Notes under the pieces: generated by a model | Databases searched by the model: none | What the model was told of the DNA's origin: nothing | The model's input: only the letters and a program-made list of their open reading frames with translations | Made by a program: the position numbers and the translations under genes | In this document: in pieces, positions 16,005-24,026 of the stretch | How the letters are laid out: the number at the start of each line of letters is the position of its first letter | Numbering within the stretch: position 1 is the stretch's first letter | DNA from: an uncultured Eubacterium sp. | GTDB lineage: Bacteria; Bacillota_A; Clostridia; Lachnospirales; Lachnospiraceae | Length of the DNA stretch: 38,610 bases | Direction of reading: 5' to 3' | NCBI GenBank assembly: GCA_948759685.1 | Contig: CAQBGY010000004.1 | Location: 1-38,610 of the forward strand

Positions 16005-17645
16005 CTACTCTTCTTTGTTTCCCATTGTAAATTTTATTAATGCAACGAGACCAACCATAACTAAAACCGCCAACGGTAAAACTACCCACGCAATCTGGAC
16101 AAATCCGGCAATAATATATGCAAGAAATGAGACAACTGCCACCACAATCGCATAAGGCAACTGTGTAGATACATGATTTACATGGTCACACTCCGCTCCT
16201 GCTGATGCCATAATCGTCGTATCAGAAATCGGCGAACAATGGTCTCCACAAACTGCGCCCGCCATACATGCTGAGATAGAAATAATCATTAACTCATATT
16301 GTGCCGGGTTGTTTTCAAACACTGAAACAACAATCGGAATTAAAATCCCAAAAGTTCCCCATGATGTACCTGTAGCAAATGCAAGGAAACAAGCTACAAG
16401 GAATATAATTGCCGGAAGGAATTTCATAAAATCTCCCGCTGCTGCTTTCATAGCTTCTGCAACAAATTCCTTTGCACCAAGAGAATCTGTCATTGCTTTT
16501 AATGTCCATGCCATTGTAAGTATCAGAATCGCCGGAACCATTGCTTTAAATCCCTCTGACAGACAATCCATGCATTTTTTGAATGGAAGTACTCTTCTAC
16601 AAACATATAATAAAATAGTGATAACCAAACCAAAGAAACTGCCGAGTGCCAGTCCAACAGATGCATCGCTGTTAGAAAATGCTTCAACAAATCCTGCTCC
16701 CTTGAAAATACCACCTGTATATACCATTCCAATGATACAACAGATAACCAGACAGATTATCGGAATTAATAAGTCAATAACTTTGCCTTTTTTCTCACTG
16801 CTATCTTCTGTTTCTTTAAAAACCTGCGCTCTGTCTCCCATTGAGAATAAATCTCCTACTTTTGCATTTTTTTCATGCTTTGCCATAGGACCATATTCAA
16901 CTTTCATTACTGCCATTGCCACCATCATAACAATCGTAAGGATTGCATAAAAGTTATATGGAATAGCCTTTACGAACAATGCCAGACCATCTTCTCCTTT
17001 AACAAAACCACTTACCGCTGCCGCCCAGGATGAGATTGGTGCAATAATGCAGACTGGTGCTGCTGTGGCATCAATTAAATACGCCAGTTTTGCACGGGAA
17101 ATCTTATGCTTATCTGTTACCGGACGCATAACACTTCCTACTGTCAGGCAGTTAAAATAATCATCAATAAAAATCAATACTCCAAGAACAATTGTTGCAA
17201 GCTGCGCTCCCACTCTTGACTTGATATGCTCGCTTGCCCATCGTCCAAACGCCGCCGAACCTCCTGCCTTGTTCATCAGAGCAACAATTGCGCCAAGAAT
17301 AACGAGGAATATTAAAATTCCTACATTGTAAGCATCTGAAAGTACTCCTACAAAACCATCACTGAATGCATGCATAACCGTTCTTTCCACATTCAACTGC
17401 CCGTACAACACTGCTCCCACTAAAATTCCAATAAACAATGAACTGTATACTTCTTTTGTAATCAAAGCAAGTGCAATCGCCACAACTGGTGGAAGTAATG
17501 CCCATGCTGATGAATATAACTTTGGCACAAATTCTGTCTTGTCCGCACCAAGTACTACTGTGGCACATACCACAACTAAAAGCATGGAAATACATGCAAC
17601 TGCTGATAATTTTTTCGTCCCCCATCTCTTTTGTAATCTTTTCAT
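16005..17645 (-). CDS. Na+/H+ antiporter, NhaC family
   Basis: 546-residue membrane protein with about 11-13 spans. The GDHCSPISDTTIMASAGAEC segment near residue 470 is highly typical of NhaC/COG1757 proteins, which exchange Na+ for H+ and sometimes organic acids. A signal-anchor-like first helix follows MKRLQKRWG. I start at the ATG at 17645. The upstream TTG at 17666 would add seven residues, but the 20-codon leader ORF stops there. The Shine-Dalgarno candidate, AAGTGG, is weak. The gene sits alone behind a ~190-base leader with three inverted repeats, so expression may be controlled after initiation. Confidence 0.9.
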   Translation of the reverse strand: MKRLQKRWGTKKLSAVACISMLLVVVCATVVLGADKTEFVPKLYSSAWALLPPVVAIALALITKEVYSSLFIGILVGAVLYGQLNVERTVMHAFSDGFVGVLSDAYNVGILIFLVILGAIVALMNKAGGSAAFGRWASEHIKSRVGAQLATIVLGVLIFIDDYFNCLTVGSVMRPVTDKHKISRAKLAYLIDATAAPVCIIAPISSWAAAVSGFVKGEDGLALFVKAIPYNFYAILTIVMMVAMAVMKVEYGPMAKHEKNAKVGDLFSMGDRAQVFKETEDSSEKKGKVIDLLIPIICLVICCIIGMVYTGGIFKGAGFVEAFSNSDASVGLALGSFFGLVITILLYVCRRVLPFKKCMDCLSEGFKAMVPAILILTMAWTLKAMTDSLGAKEFVAEAMKAAAGDFMKFLPAIIFLVACFLAFATGTSWGTFGILIPIVVSVFENNPAQYELMIISISACMAGAVCGDHCSPISDTTIMASAGAECDHVNHVSTQLPYAIVVAVVSFLAYIIAGFVQIAWVVLPLAVLVMVGLVALIKFTMGNKEE

Positions 17646-17659
17646 AATTTTTACCACTT

Positions 17660-17757
17660 CTTTCAATAGTAATTTCTAGTATTGAAAGATGCAAACGTAA
17701 AGAGTGAAAATAGTAATGTTTGCATTTCGTCCTTTCTTTTTTATTTTTCACTCTTTT
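17660..17757 (-). promoter_or_regulatory. Structured 5' leader of the nhaC-family gene
   Basis: Minus-strand transcript order: segment B' (17756-17745), A' (17725-17718), B (17710-17699), A (17696-17689), then hairpin C (17688-17680 with 17668-17660). B'/B pair over 12 perfect bases (AAAGAGTGAAAA), A'/A over 8 (ATGCAAAC), and C over 9 (CTTTCAATA). The B and A pairings interleave, and only 2 bases join B to A, so both helices cannot form at once. That means two alternative folds. Hairpin C abuts the nhaC ribosome binding site. Confidence 0.55.
17663..17725 (-). CDS. Candidate 20-codon leader peptide upstream of nhaC
   Basis: ATG at 17725 is preceded by AGAAAGGA at 4 bases. The frame gives MQTLLFSLFTFASFNTRNYY and a UGA at 17665-17663, 18 bases before the nhaC ATG. 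It is rich in Phe, Leu, Thr and Ser and covers all the downstream helices. It could be a translational sensor or coupling peptide. Nothing proves that it is translated. Confidence 0.4.
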   Translation of the reverse strand: MQTLLFSLFTFASFNTRNYY

Positions 17758-17840
17758 ACACTTTTTATTAAGATATCTGCATTTTTTAATACAAATCCAA
17801 AAAGTACATATTTAATTCTTCCGTTCATACCTTTAGTTAT

Positions 17841-17869
17841 ATTGTAAAAGAAAATGACATATTTCGCAA
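17841..17869 (-). promoter_or_regulatory. Candidate nhaC promoter
   Basis: TTGCGA (17869-17864), 17-base spacer, TACAAT (17846-17841). The -35 matches 4 of 6, the -10 matches 5 of 6. It overlaps the terminator of the upstream phosphatase gene. Transcription near 17834 gives the ~190-base leader. Confidence 0.5.
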
Positions 17870-17895
17870 ATATTTTTTTCGCAAAATATGTCATT
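17853..17895 (-). terminator. Terminator of the phosphatase gene
   Basis: AATGACATATTT (minus strand, 17895-17884) pairs with AAATATGTCATT (17864-17853). The loop can extend through TTGCG/CGCAA-like bases. TTTCTTTT follows. It closes the phosphatase transcript before nhaC. Confidence 0.7.
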
Positions 17896-17904
17896 ATTTA
17901 TTCA

Positions 17905-18354
17905 TTATTCAATTGTTTTTAAGAGTCCCTCACAGCCACGTACTACATCTTCATAAGTCACATCAAAATTGCCTGTATACCATGGGTCTGCAATATCTCC
18001 ACTCTCCCCTGCAAACTGCAGTAATTTGTATATTTTTCCTTTCGGGTCGTTATTATAAAACCGATTCAGATTTCGTATATTTGCAGTGTCCATTCCGATA
18101 ATGTAATCAAAGTTGTCATAATCGGAAAGTTCCATATGTCTTGCACGGTGGTCTCCACAATAAATACCCTCACGTTTTAACTTTCTTCGCGTACCATGAT
18201 GAACTCCATTTCCGATTTCTTCGTAACTGGTTGCTGCAGAATCAATATAAAATTGTTCACTGATGCCTGCGGTGTCTACCATGTGCTGCAAGACATATTG
18301 AGCCATGGTAGAACGGCAAATATTGCCGTGGCAGATGAATAGTATTTTTATCAT
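17905..18354 (-). CDS. Low-molecular-weight protein tyrosine phosphatase
   Basis: 149-residue cytosolic phosphatase. The active-site P-loop ICHGNICRS puts the nucleophile at Cys8 and Arg14 in the loop; the general acid is Asp123 in DPWYTG. In Gram-positive bacteria such enzymes dephosphorylate protein tyrosine or arginine, and often act on capsule kinases; none is encoded in the window. AAAGGAG precedes the ATG. The upstream gap of 71 bases contains a small AGGCT/AGCCT hairpin and no clear promoter, so it may be co-transcribed with the AAA ATPase gene. Confidence 0.92.
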   Translation of the reverse strand: MIKILFICHGNICRSTMAQYVLQHMVDTAGISEQFYIDSAATSYEEIGNGVHHGTRRKLKREGIYCGDHRARHMELSDYDNFDYIIGMDTANIRNLNRFYNNDPKGKIYKLLQFAGESGDIADPWYTGNFDVTYEDVVRGCEGLLKTIE

Positions 18355-18425
18355 TATTGTTTTCTCCTTTGATTGAGGCTAGAAAGCCTTTATGTATGAT
18401 GGGGTGTTGGCTATCTTTTTGTGAA

Positions 18426-19649
18426 TTATATCATCCATATCGGCACAATGTAATTATCTCTATCAATAGCACTTAACCCTGGCTTCATACAAATCACTGC
18501 TCCCTTTGAACGTGGAGTAGATGACTTATCTAACAAGCTAAATACTTTTATTAATTCTGTACCGGGATTAGATGTTTTCTTAATTTCTATTGGATTAAGA
18601 ACCCCATCATGTTCCAAAACAATGTCAATCTCTTTTGCATCCTTGTCACGATAATAATATAAATATGGTTCCTTTCCACAATTTAAATACGTCTTCATAA
18701 TTTCAGCAACTACATAGTTTTCCAATATAGCTCCATTCATAGCACCACTTTCTAAAGTTTCTGCACTACTCCACTTTGTCAAATAGCAGACTAATCCCGT
18801 ATCATAAAAATATAACTTTGGTGTTTTCACAAGACGTTTTAACAAATTGTTCGAATATGGATGGAGATAAAAAATAATACCTAGTGTTTCTAAAATTCCT
18901 AGCCAATTCTTTGCCTGCACTTGATTTATATCTGCATCCCTCGCGATTTCTGCTACATTTAACATTTGACCACATCTTGCAGCTACAGCAGTTATAAATC
19001 TCAAAAACTTTAATGAATCAATCGCATCTGATAATTCTTTTACATCACGCTCTATATACGTACTCAAATAACTATTATAAAAAATCTGACTGTTACTATT
19101 TGCGCCACTTACAATAGCCGGCATTGAACCTCTATAAATACGTTCAAAAATATCCTTTGTATCCGCTTCTTCTCTTTCTTCTTTTCTTAATGACAATGCA
19201 TCCATGTCAACTGTAAATGGTTTCATTTGGCCACCACTTATCTCTGCTTGCGATAAAGAAGTCAAAGGAAGTACAGCTACTCTACCCGCAAGGGATTCTT
19301 GTACTCCTCTCATTAACTTAAAAACTTGCGAACCTGTAAGCCAGAAGGCTCCTGGTTCATGATTTTTATCCACGTGCATTTTAATATAAGTAAATAGTTC
19401 TGGTGCATATTGCACCTCATCAATTAATACAGGTGGTTTGTGTAACTGAAGAAACAATTCAGGATCTGTCTTTGCAATATTCCTTTCATTCAAATCATCC
19501 AAAGATACATATCCTCTATTTGACCCTTCCATCAATTTTTGAAGCATCGTAGTCTTTCCAACTTGTCTAGGTCCGGTAACAAGAACAACTGGATATTCTG
19601 TTGTAACCTGACTTACCACTTTTTCTAGATTTCTTGTAATATATTTCAT
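18426..19649 (-). CDS. AAA_14/DUF4143 ATPase
   Basis: 407-residue P-loop ATPase of the widespread AAA_14 plus DUF4143 architecture. Walker A is GPRQVGKTT (26-34), Walker B VLIDEVQ (74-80). A winged-helix-like stretch near 225-265 (LNVAEIARDADINQVQAKNW) follows, then a C-terminal nuclease-like fold with D and ExK residues (KEIDIVLEHDG, IEIKKT). The family's role is not established; it often occurs in many copies and has been suggested to act in defence or regulation. The promoter region holds repeated inverted sites, see that entry. Confidence 0.85.
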   Translation of the reverse strand: MKYITRNLEKVVSQVTTEYPVVLVTGPRQVGKTTMLQKLMEGSNRGYVSLDDLNERNIAKTDPELFLQLHKPPVLIDEVQYAPELFTYIKMHVDKNHEPGAFWLTGSQVFKLMRGVQESLAGRVAVLPLTSLSQAEISGGQMKPFTVDMDALSLRKEEREEADTKDIFERIYRGSMPAIVSGANSNSQIFYNSYLSTYIERDVKELSDAIDSLKFLRFITAVAARCGQMLNVAEIARDADINQVQAKNWLGILETLGIIFYLHPYSNNLLKRLVKTPKLYFYDTGLVCYLTKWSSAETLESGAMNGAILENYVVAEIMKTYLNCGKEPYLYYYRDKDAKEIDIVLEHDGVLNPIEIKKTSNPGTELIKVFSLLDKSSTPRSKGAVICMKPGLSAIDRDNYIVPIWMI

Positions 19650-19662
19650 GAAGACCTCCTTG

Positions 19663-19767
19663 TTCGGCTATTATTAACTCTAATTTAATATTAGCCGAAA
19701 TATTGCAAAAAAACAAGTATATTTCGGTTAATATTTATTATAAATTAAAATTAGCCGAAATATACTT
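19663..19767. repeat. Array of inverted sites in the AAA_14 promoter region
   Basis: Three near-identical 17-18 base sites in alternating orientation: AATATTAGCCGAAATAT (19687-19703), ATATTTCGGTTAATATT (19719-19735) and ATTAGCCGAAATATACTT (19750-19767). A partial TTCGGCTATT lies at 19664-19673. Sites 1 and 2 are inverted with 16 of 17 bases matching; sites 2 and 3 match at 17 of 18. A perfect minus-strand TATAAT (19742-19737) lies between sites 2 and 3. This looks like an operator cluster; a bound protein could be the winged-helix part of the ATPase itself. Confidence 0.6.
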
Positions 19768-19830
19768 ATTTATAATTTTTCATCACACTATACAATCTAT
19801 TTCTCTTACTTTTTGTAACTCTTTTTGTTT

Positions 19831-20673
19831 TCATTTATTATATTCTTCAAAGAAAACATTTTCAATACTCTTCCTAAACAAAGGATTTCCTTCTATCTCC
19901 CTCCATCCCATAAATTCACTTATCTGTTTCATCTCTTCCTCAGATACCTTTCCTCCCTGCCCCTTTACCTTATTTACATACCCTCTTAACTTCCTCAACA
20001 TTTCTAGACTCCCCTCTGCAATTTCATCTATCTCCTCTTTATAATAAACCCTATCCCACGCTGGACAACAATAAGAAACATCACTTAGCCTCTTTATTTT
20101 TTCTATAGACCTCTCACTCTCCTTCAAATCCACAAAAATTGGAAAATCATCTACAACTGGTATTGCATCCCCACAAAAAACAACCTCTCCTTCCTCATAT
20201 ACATAAGAAACTGACCCTTTAGAGTGTCCTGGTGTATCTAAGACCCTGAAACTTATATCAGGTTCTAAAGTTAAAACATTATCCTGCTTCACAATCTGCT
20301 CTACTTCTACTGGCTCATTTACCAAAGAGTAAAAATTAGGAATTGGTCTTTCCTGAAATTGTAAATCTATATTTTCTATCCACGCCTTTTCAATATTTGA
20401 AACATATATTTCACAACCTGACATTCTTTTTATTTTTGCCGCTCCACCCATATGATCCGGGTGAGCATGTGTCAAAAGAACTGCTTTAATTTCAGAAAGG
20501 CTTCTCCCCAGACCTTCCATATAACTGCTGATAATCCTTTCGCTTCCTGCCACACCGGCATCTATTAAATAGCAATACTTCCCGGTAATTAAGTACACAT
20601 ACACAAATCTTTTTATCTCCGGTGTAACATTAAAACTTATTTTTATTTGATGTACATTTTCACAAATTTTCAT
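19831..20673 (-). CDS. Metallo-beta-lactamase-fold hydrolase
   Basis: 280-residue MBL-fold protein. The metal motif THAHPDH gives His69, His71, Asp73 and His74; further ligands are the DTPGHSKGS His and the GDAIP Asp. The family includes lactonases, glyoxalase II and many unassigned hydrolases; the substrate is unknown. The true start is the ATG at 20673, with GTGGAGGT upstream, since the longer frame to 20706 would overlap the preceding gene deeply. The preceding gene ends one base before this ATG, so translation is coupled. It lies in a TetR-controlled operon. Confidence 0.85.
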   Translation of the reverse strand: MKICENVHQIKISFNVTPEIKRFVYVYLITGKYCYLIDAGVAGSERIISSYMEGLGRSLSEIKAVLLTHAHPDHMGGAAKIKRMSGCEIYVSNIEKAWIENIDLQFQERPIPNFYSLVNEPVEVEQIVKQDNVLTLEPDISFRVLDTPGHSKGSVSYVYEEGEVVFCGDAIPVVDDFPIFVDLKESERSIEKIKRLSDVSYCCPAWDRVYYKEEIDEIAEGSLEMLRKLRGYVNKVKGQGGKVSEEEMKQISEFMGWREIEGNPLFRKSIENVFFEEYNK

Positions 20674-20674
20674 T

Positions 20675-20959
20675 TTATACCTCCACGATAATCGCTTTAC
20701 TATCAACTGAATTTTCTCTTTTATTTACTATCTGTTTATAACTCTCTGACGAAAAGCACTTCTCCATCTGCTCCTTTGCGTCCCATTCAATAATAATAAC
20801 TCTCCTAGGGCACCATTGCTCCTGCAATGCTGTAATTTTATTACTTCGAACCAAATACCTGCCACCATATTCTTCTACAATAGGTTTTACCTGTCTGATA
20901 TATTCTTGATAGTTATTTTTATCTTCTATTATATCCACCGTTACAATAAAATAAATCAT
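20675..20959 (-). CDS. DUF1330-like small protein
   Basis: 94-residue protein of the DUF1330 / dimeric alpha-beta barrel type: MIYFIVTVDIIEDKNNYQEY at the start, the YGGRYLVRSN segment and RRVIIIEWDAKEQMEKCF. Such proteins are related to antibiotic-biosynthesis monooxygenase folds, but the function here is unknown. AAGGAAGG lies before the ATG. First gene of the operon with the MBL-fold hydrolase, under a TetR-type operator 15 bases upstream of the start codon. Confidence 0.8.
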   Translation of the reverse strand: MIYFIVTVDIIEDKNNYQEYIRQVKPIVEEYGGRYLVRSNKITALQEQWCPRRVIIIEWDAKEQMEKCFSSESYKQIVNKRENSVDSKAIIVEV

Positions 20960-20974
20960 TTGCCTTCCTTTCTT

Positions 20975-20992
20975 TGCAAGTGCTCACTTGCA
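20975..20992. promoter_or_regulatory. TetR operator at the DUF1330-MBL operon
   Basis: Perfect palindrome TGCAAGT-GCTC-ACTTGCA. A minus-strand TACAAT (-10-like, 21001-20996) lies just upstream, so a bound dimer would cover the transcription start. The same half-sites occur at 21614-21631 in the tetR promoter. Confidence 0.75.
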
Positions 20993-21004
20993 TCAATTGT
21001 ATAA

Positions 21005-21031
21005 AATAACGGCACACAATGTGCCATTATT
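21005..21031 (-). terminator. Terminator of the TetR gene
   Basis: AATAACGGCACA and TGTGCCATTATT (21005-21016, 21020-21031) form a 12-pair stem with one wobble and a CAA loop. The TetR stop codon lies in the stem. The minus-strand exit is TTATTTTATA, which is only moderately T-rich, so some read-through is possible. Confidence 0.55.
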
Positions 21032-21599
21032 TTTTCACTATACCATTTAAAAATATTCTAACACTATTTTTAATATATTCACTTTTTTCTAACTGCGTTA
21101 ATCTCTTTCCAAAAGATGCATCCAAAAAAACAAAACCAAAATTCACAGACAGAAACATCATTGCCATACTTTCGTAATCAGTACACACTAACTCATTTTT
21201 CATGCTCTTAAAATAGTTTATTAATACCTTCTTAAATGTCTGTGGAATCTTTAAAATTCCCTCCGCAGTATCCGGATACAACTCTGGTGTCCTCAATCCA
21301 ATAGATACTTTTACCATACGAGGAGTTACTTTAGACATATAAACTACTGAAAATGAAATAAGGTCTTTTTCCAACTCTCCAATCGGTTCAAAACTGCTTT
21401 CCTGTAAATCAGGATTCCATTCTTTCAACTGCATCGCAGAGAGAACAATATCTTTTTTCCCCTGAAACTTTCTGAATATCGTACACTCATTAATTCCTGC
21501 CTGATGTGCTATATCTTTCGTCGTTGTTGAGGAATAACCCTTCTCCATAACTAAGTTCATCGTTGCATTTATAATTTTCATTTGAGTTTCATCAAACAT
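21027..21599 (-). CDS. TetR-family transcriptional regulator
   Basis: 190-residue repressor. The N-terminal helix-turn-helix spans about 6-50 (IINATMNLVMEKGYSSTTTKDIAHQAGINECTIFRKF, read in part); the rest is a helical ligand-binding domain without a recognised ligand motif. I start at the ATG at 21599, preceded by AGGATGG. A longer frame from 21632 would start inside the -10 box. It is likely autoregulated: the operator TGCAAGT-N4-ACTTGCA lies over its own start point and also in front of the DUF1330-MBL operon. It is probably a small stress or detoxification module. Confidence 0.88.
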   Translation of the reverse strand: MFDETQMKIINATMNLVMEKGYSSTTTKDIAHQAGINECTIFRKFQGKKDIVLSAMQLKEWNPDLQESSFEPIGELEKDLISFSVVYMSKVTPRMVKVSIGLRTPELYPDTAEGILKIPQTFKKVLINYFKSMKNELVCTDYESMAMMFLSVNFGFVFLDASFGKRLTQLEKSEYIKNSVRIFLNGIVKK

Positions 21600-21613
21600 A
21601 ATGTTTACCATCC

Positions 21614-21631
21614 TGCAAGTGTTTACTTGCA
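21614..21631. promoter_or_regulatory. TetR operator in the tetR promoter
   Basis: TGCAAGT-GTTT-ACTTGCA, the same half-sites as 20975-20992, lying directly over the predicted transcription start (near 21624) of the tetR gene. Confidence 0.75.
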
Positions 21632-21659
21632 TTTTATTATAATTATTTTAATATGTCAA
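21631..21659 (-). promoter_or_regulatory. tetR promoter
   Basis: Perfect TTGACA (21659-21654), 17-base spacer, TAAAAT (21636-21631). This is one of the two strongest promoters in the window and overlaps the operator. Confidence 0.75.
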
Positions 21660-21684
21660 GAAAACTAACCACTTTGGATATTCC

Positions 21685-22893
21685 TCACTCAAAATAAGAA
21701 ATATATTCTATCTCATACTTACTTCCCGGAAACAGTTTTTTATGTAACTCCACAAAATAATCATCCGTCATACTGGCAATATAATCCACCACAATCTGAT
21801 TCGGCTCTTCTCTGCAATAATCAATATCCTTATAATATTTCAAAGTATTTCTGATAAAATTCATATGATGCTGATAAATAACAGACGACTCATCCCTCTT
21901 CTTCAACTGCTCAAGCAGTGCATAATATACATCCTTAAACATCGGTTTTATAATATCTTCATATTTAGAATTAATCTCATCATTTTTATAAATAACCTTA
22001 TAATTTTCATCCTTAGCTGTTTTCAAATCCGCATAAGCTTCCTTGCTCAGCAATATGTAGTCCTTACCATAACTGTTTTCTATGATATCCACTGTCAGAT
22101 TATTAATAATAGATGCATTTGCCGCCCCGATAATCTCACTGCTGAATTCATGTTCCCTGTCAATAATCTTGGCTGTAATGGCATCCTGCCTGTCCTTGCC
22201 AATATACGCAATCATATCACAGATTCTTACGACACAGCCTTCCAGTGTCATTGGAATCAATTCTTTAATCGCTTCTCCACCTTTGACATAGCAGCTTTCT
22301 ATTTCCATATCATGATTAACAAATTTCTTATTCCATTGCGGACGATACTCCTGCTGCTCAAATTCACCATTATGACACAACACACCATCCAAAACCTGCA
22401 AACTGGTATTTCTCGCAAAGAGTTTGTCCAATACTCTGGCACTCTGCACATTATGATTAAAACGACGCCCTGTTTCTCCCTGTAACAATTCATCTAAAAA
22501 ACGTTCTCCCGCATGTCCAAAAGGTGTATGTCCAATATCATGTCCCAAAGCAATCGCTTCAATCAAGTCCAAATTCAATCCCAGCACTGATCCGATATTC
22601 CTCGCAATCCTTGAAACCAACTGTACATGTAATGCTCTTCTTGTAATGTCATCATTATTGTAAAAAGAAAACACCTGCGTTTTGTCCGCATAGCGGTTGT
22701 AATAAGGTAGATGCATAATCTTCTCGATATCCCGGACAAATGCCGGACGCCAGAGGTTTGGAATATCGTGATTCATATCACGTCTGATAATGTCCTCATC
22801 CTTACAACGATATGGATTTTGATAATGATTTCTTTTACCCTCGATAATGTGTTTCTGTAATTCATCACTTAGTTTATGGTATATCAGTGACAT
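21685..22893 (-). CDS. dGTPase-like HD-domain deoxynucleotide triphosphohydrolase
   Basis: 402-residue HD-superfamily enzyme of the dGTPase type, hydrolysing dNTPs to nucleoside plus triphosphate. The HD motif is in ALGHDIGHTPFGHAGE, and the family's RRALHVQLVSRIARN segment is present. The start is the ATG at 22893, preceded by AAAGGAG; the eight extra residues to 22917 are unlikely. It is the last gene of the nucleoside-salvage operon, 35 bases after the PLP enzyme, which fits nucleotide-pool control. Confidence 0.9.
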   Translation of the reverse strand: MSLIYHKLSDELQKHIIEGKRNHYQNPYRCKDEDIIRRDMNHDIPNLWRPAFVRDIEKIMHLPYYNRYADKTQVFSFYNNDDITRRALHVQLVSRIARNIGSVLGLNLDLIEAIALGHDIGHTPFGHAGERFLDELLQGETGRRFNHNVQSARVLDKLFARNTSLQVLDGVLCHNGEFEQQEYRPQWNKKFVNHDMEIESCYVKGGEAIKELIPMTLEGCVVRICDMIAYIGKDRQDAITAKIIDREHEFSSEIIGAANASIINNLTVDIIENSYGKDYILLSKEAYADLKTAKDENYKVIYKNDEINSKYEDIIKPMFKDVYYALLEQLKKRDESSVIYQHHMNFIRNTLKYYKDIDYCREEPNQIVVDYIASMTDDYFVELHKKLFPGSKYEIEYISYFE

Positions 22894-22928
22894 ATTTTTC
22901 TCCTTTAGCAAATTCATTTTATATTTCT

Positions 22929-23996
22929 TTAAGAATTCCTCATTATTTCCTCTAAGACCTGTACAAAATATTGATTATTTTTCCTTGTTGATACTGCTAT
23001 TCTATGATATCTGTTACTCAGCGAATAAAATTCAGAACAATCTCTGACTTTAATATTATAATGTCTCAATTTTTCTACAAGCAGAGAATCCTTACAAAAA
23101 AACAACAAAAAGTTTGTTCTAGATGGATAAACTTTCACCGGAAGCCTCTTTAAAGACCCCTGCATAAATTCTCTTTCTTTTTGAACAAACTCATAAGTTA
23201 ATGGTAAATATTCAGCACTGGTAAGTGCACCTATTCCCGCTAATTGTGCAGGTGTAGAAACACTATAATCTTGTCCATTTAAATTAAGGGCATCTAATAT
23301 CTTTAAATTACCACATACGCAAAAGCCTAACCTGAATCCTGCTAATGCATATGTCTTTGTAAACGCATCTATTACTATTAAATTATCATATTCTTTTATA
23401 AAAAATTTTGCAGAATACTCTTTCCATTCTGGAATAAATTCCATAAAACATTCATCTATGACCAATTTCACATTATTTACTCTACATTTATCCAATATTC
23501 TATGAATTAATTTCAAATCGCATATTGTACCTGTAGGATTATTAGGATTACATAAAAACAGAATATCTAAATCATCTGTAATATAATTTAGAACACTCTC
23601 ACAAAAGTTAAAATTATTCTCCTCTGGTAAAATATAATGTTCTACCTGACATGATACTGACCGCAATACTTTTTCATACTCCTCAAACGTAGGCTCTATG
23701 ATAAGCGCCTTTTTAGGGCGAAATGCATACACTATTCGATATAAAATATCATCTGCACCATTTCCAACAAAAAAACTATCTTTGGGAAGCAGATATTTTT
23801 CAGACAATAAACTACGCAGCTCACAACATGAAAGATCAGGATACTTATTACAAGTCTCCAACCCCTCTATAACGTTAGAAATTACATTAATAGGTAATCC
23901 TAATGGATTTATATTTACTGAAAAATCATAAAGAACCTCTTTATTTATATATTTCGTTCTAGCAGAACTAAGTCCTGTATTTAAAATCTCTACCAT
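22929..23996 (-). CDS. PLP-dependent aminotransferase, CobD/HisC-like
   Basis: 355-residue fold-type I PLP enzyme. DFSVNINPLGLP at the start matches CobD-type threonine-phosphate decarboxylases, and NPNNPTGT plus the PLP-lysine region AFTKTYALAGFRLGF are typical of the HisC/CobD clade. It could decarboxylate threonine phosphate for cobalamin or act as an aminotransferase. No cobalamin genes are nearby. AGGAAG lies upstream of the ATG. It is 30 bases downstream of deoB, in the same operon as nucleoside salvage, which is an odd setting. Confidence 0.82.
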   Translation of the reverse strand: MVEILNTGLSSARTKYINKEVLYDFSVNINPLGLPINVISNVIEGLETCNKYPDLSCCELRSLLSEKYLLPKDSFFVGNGADDILYRIVYAFRPKKALIIEPTFEEYEKVLRSVSCQVEHYILPEENNFNFCESVLNYITDDLDILFLCNPNNPTGTICDLKLIHRILDKCRVNNVKLVIDECFMEFIPEWKEYSAKFFIKEYDNLIVIDAFTKTYALAGFRLGFCVCGNLKILDALNLNGQDYSVSTPAQLAGIGALTSAEYLPLTYEFVQKEREFMQGSLKRLPVKVYPSRTNFLLFFCKDSLLVEKLRHYNIKVRDCSEFYSLSNRYHRIAVSTRKNNQYFVQVLEEIMRNS

Positions 23997-24026
23997 TGTA
24001 TCTCTTCTTCCTGTATCCTACAAAAC

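Noticed and set aside
17359..17751. 130-codon frame overlapping the nhaC start on the same strand
   Set aside because: It is the shadow of nhaC in another frame, with no recognised domain and low-quality composition.
17660..17757. Pseudoknot formed by both interleaved helices of the nhaC leader
   Set aside because: Only 2 bases link the 3' arm of the 12-pair helix to the 3' arm of the 8-pair helix, too few to span a 12-pair stem. Alternative folds are more likely.
21600..21632. Longer start of the TetR protein at 21632
   Set aside because: The codon lies inside the predicted -10 box and operator, upstream of the transcription start.
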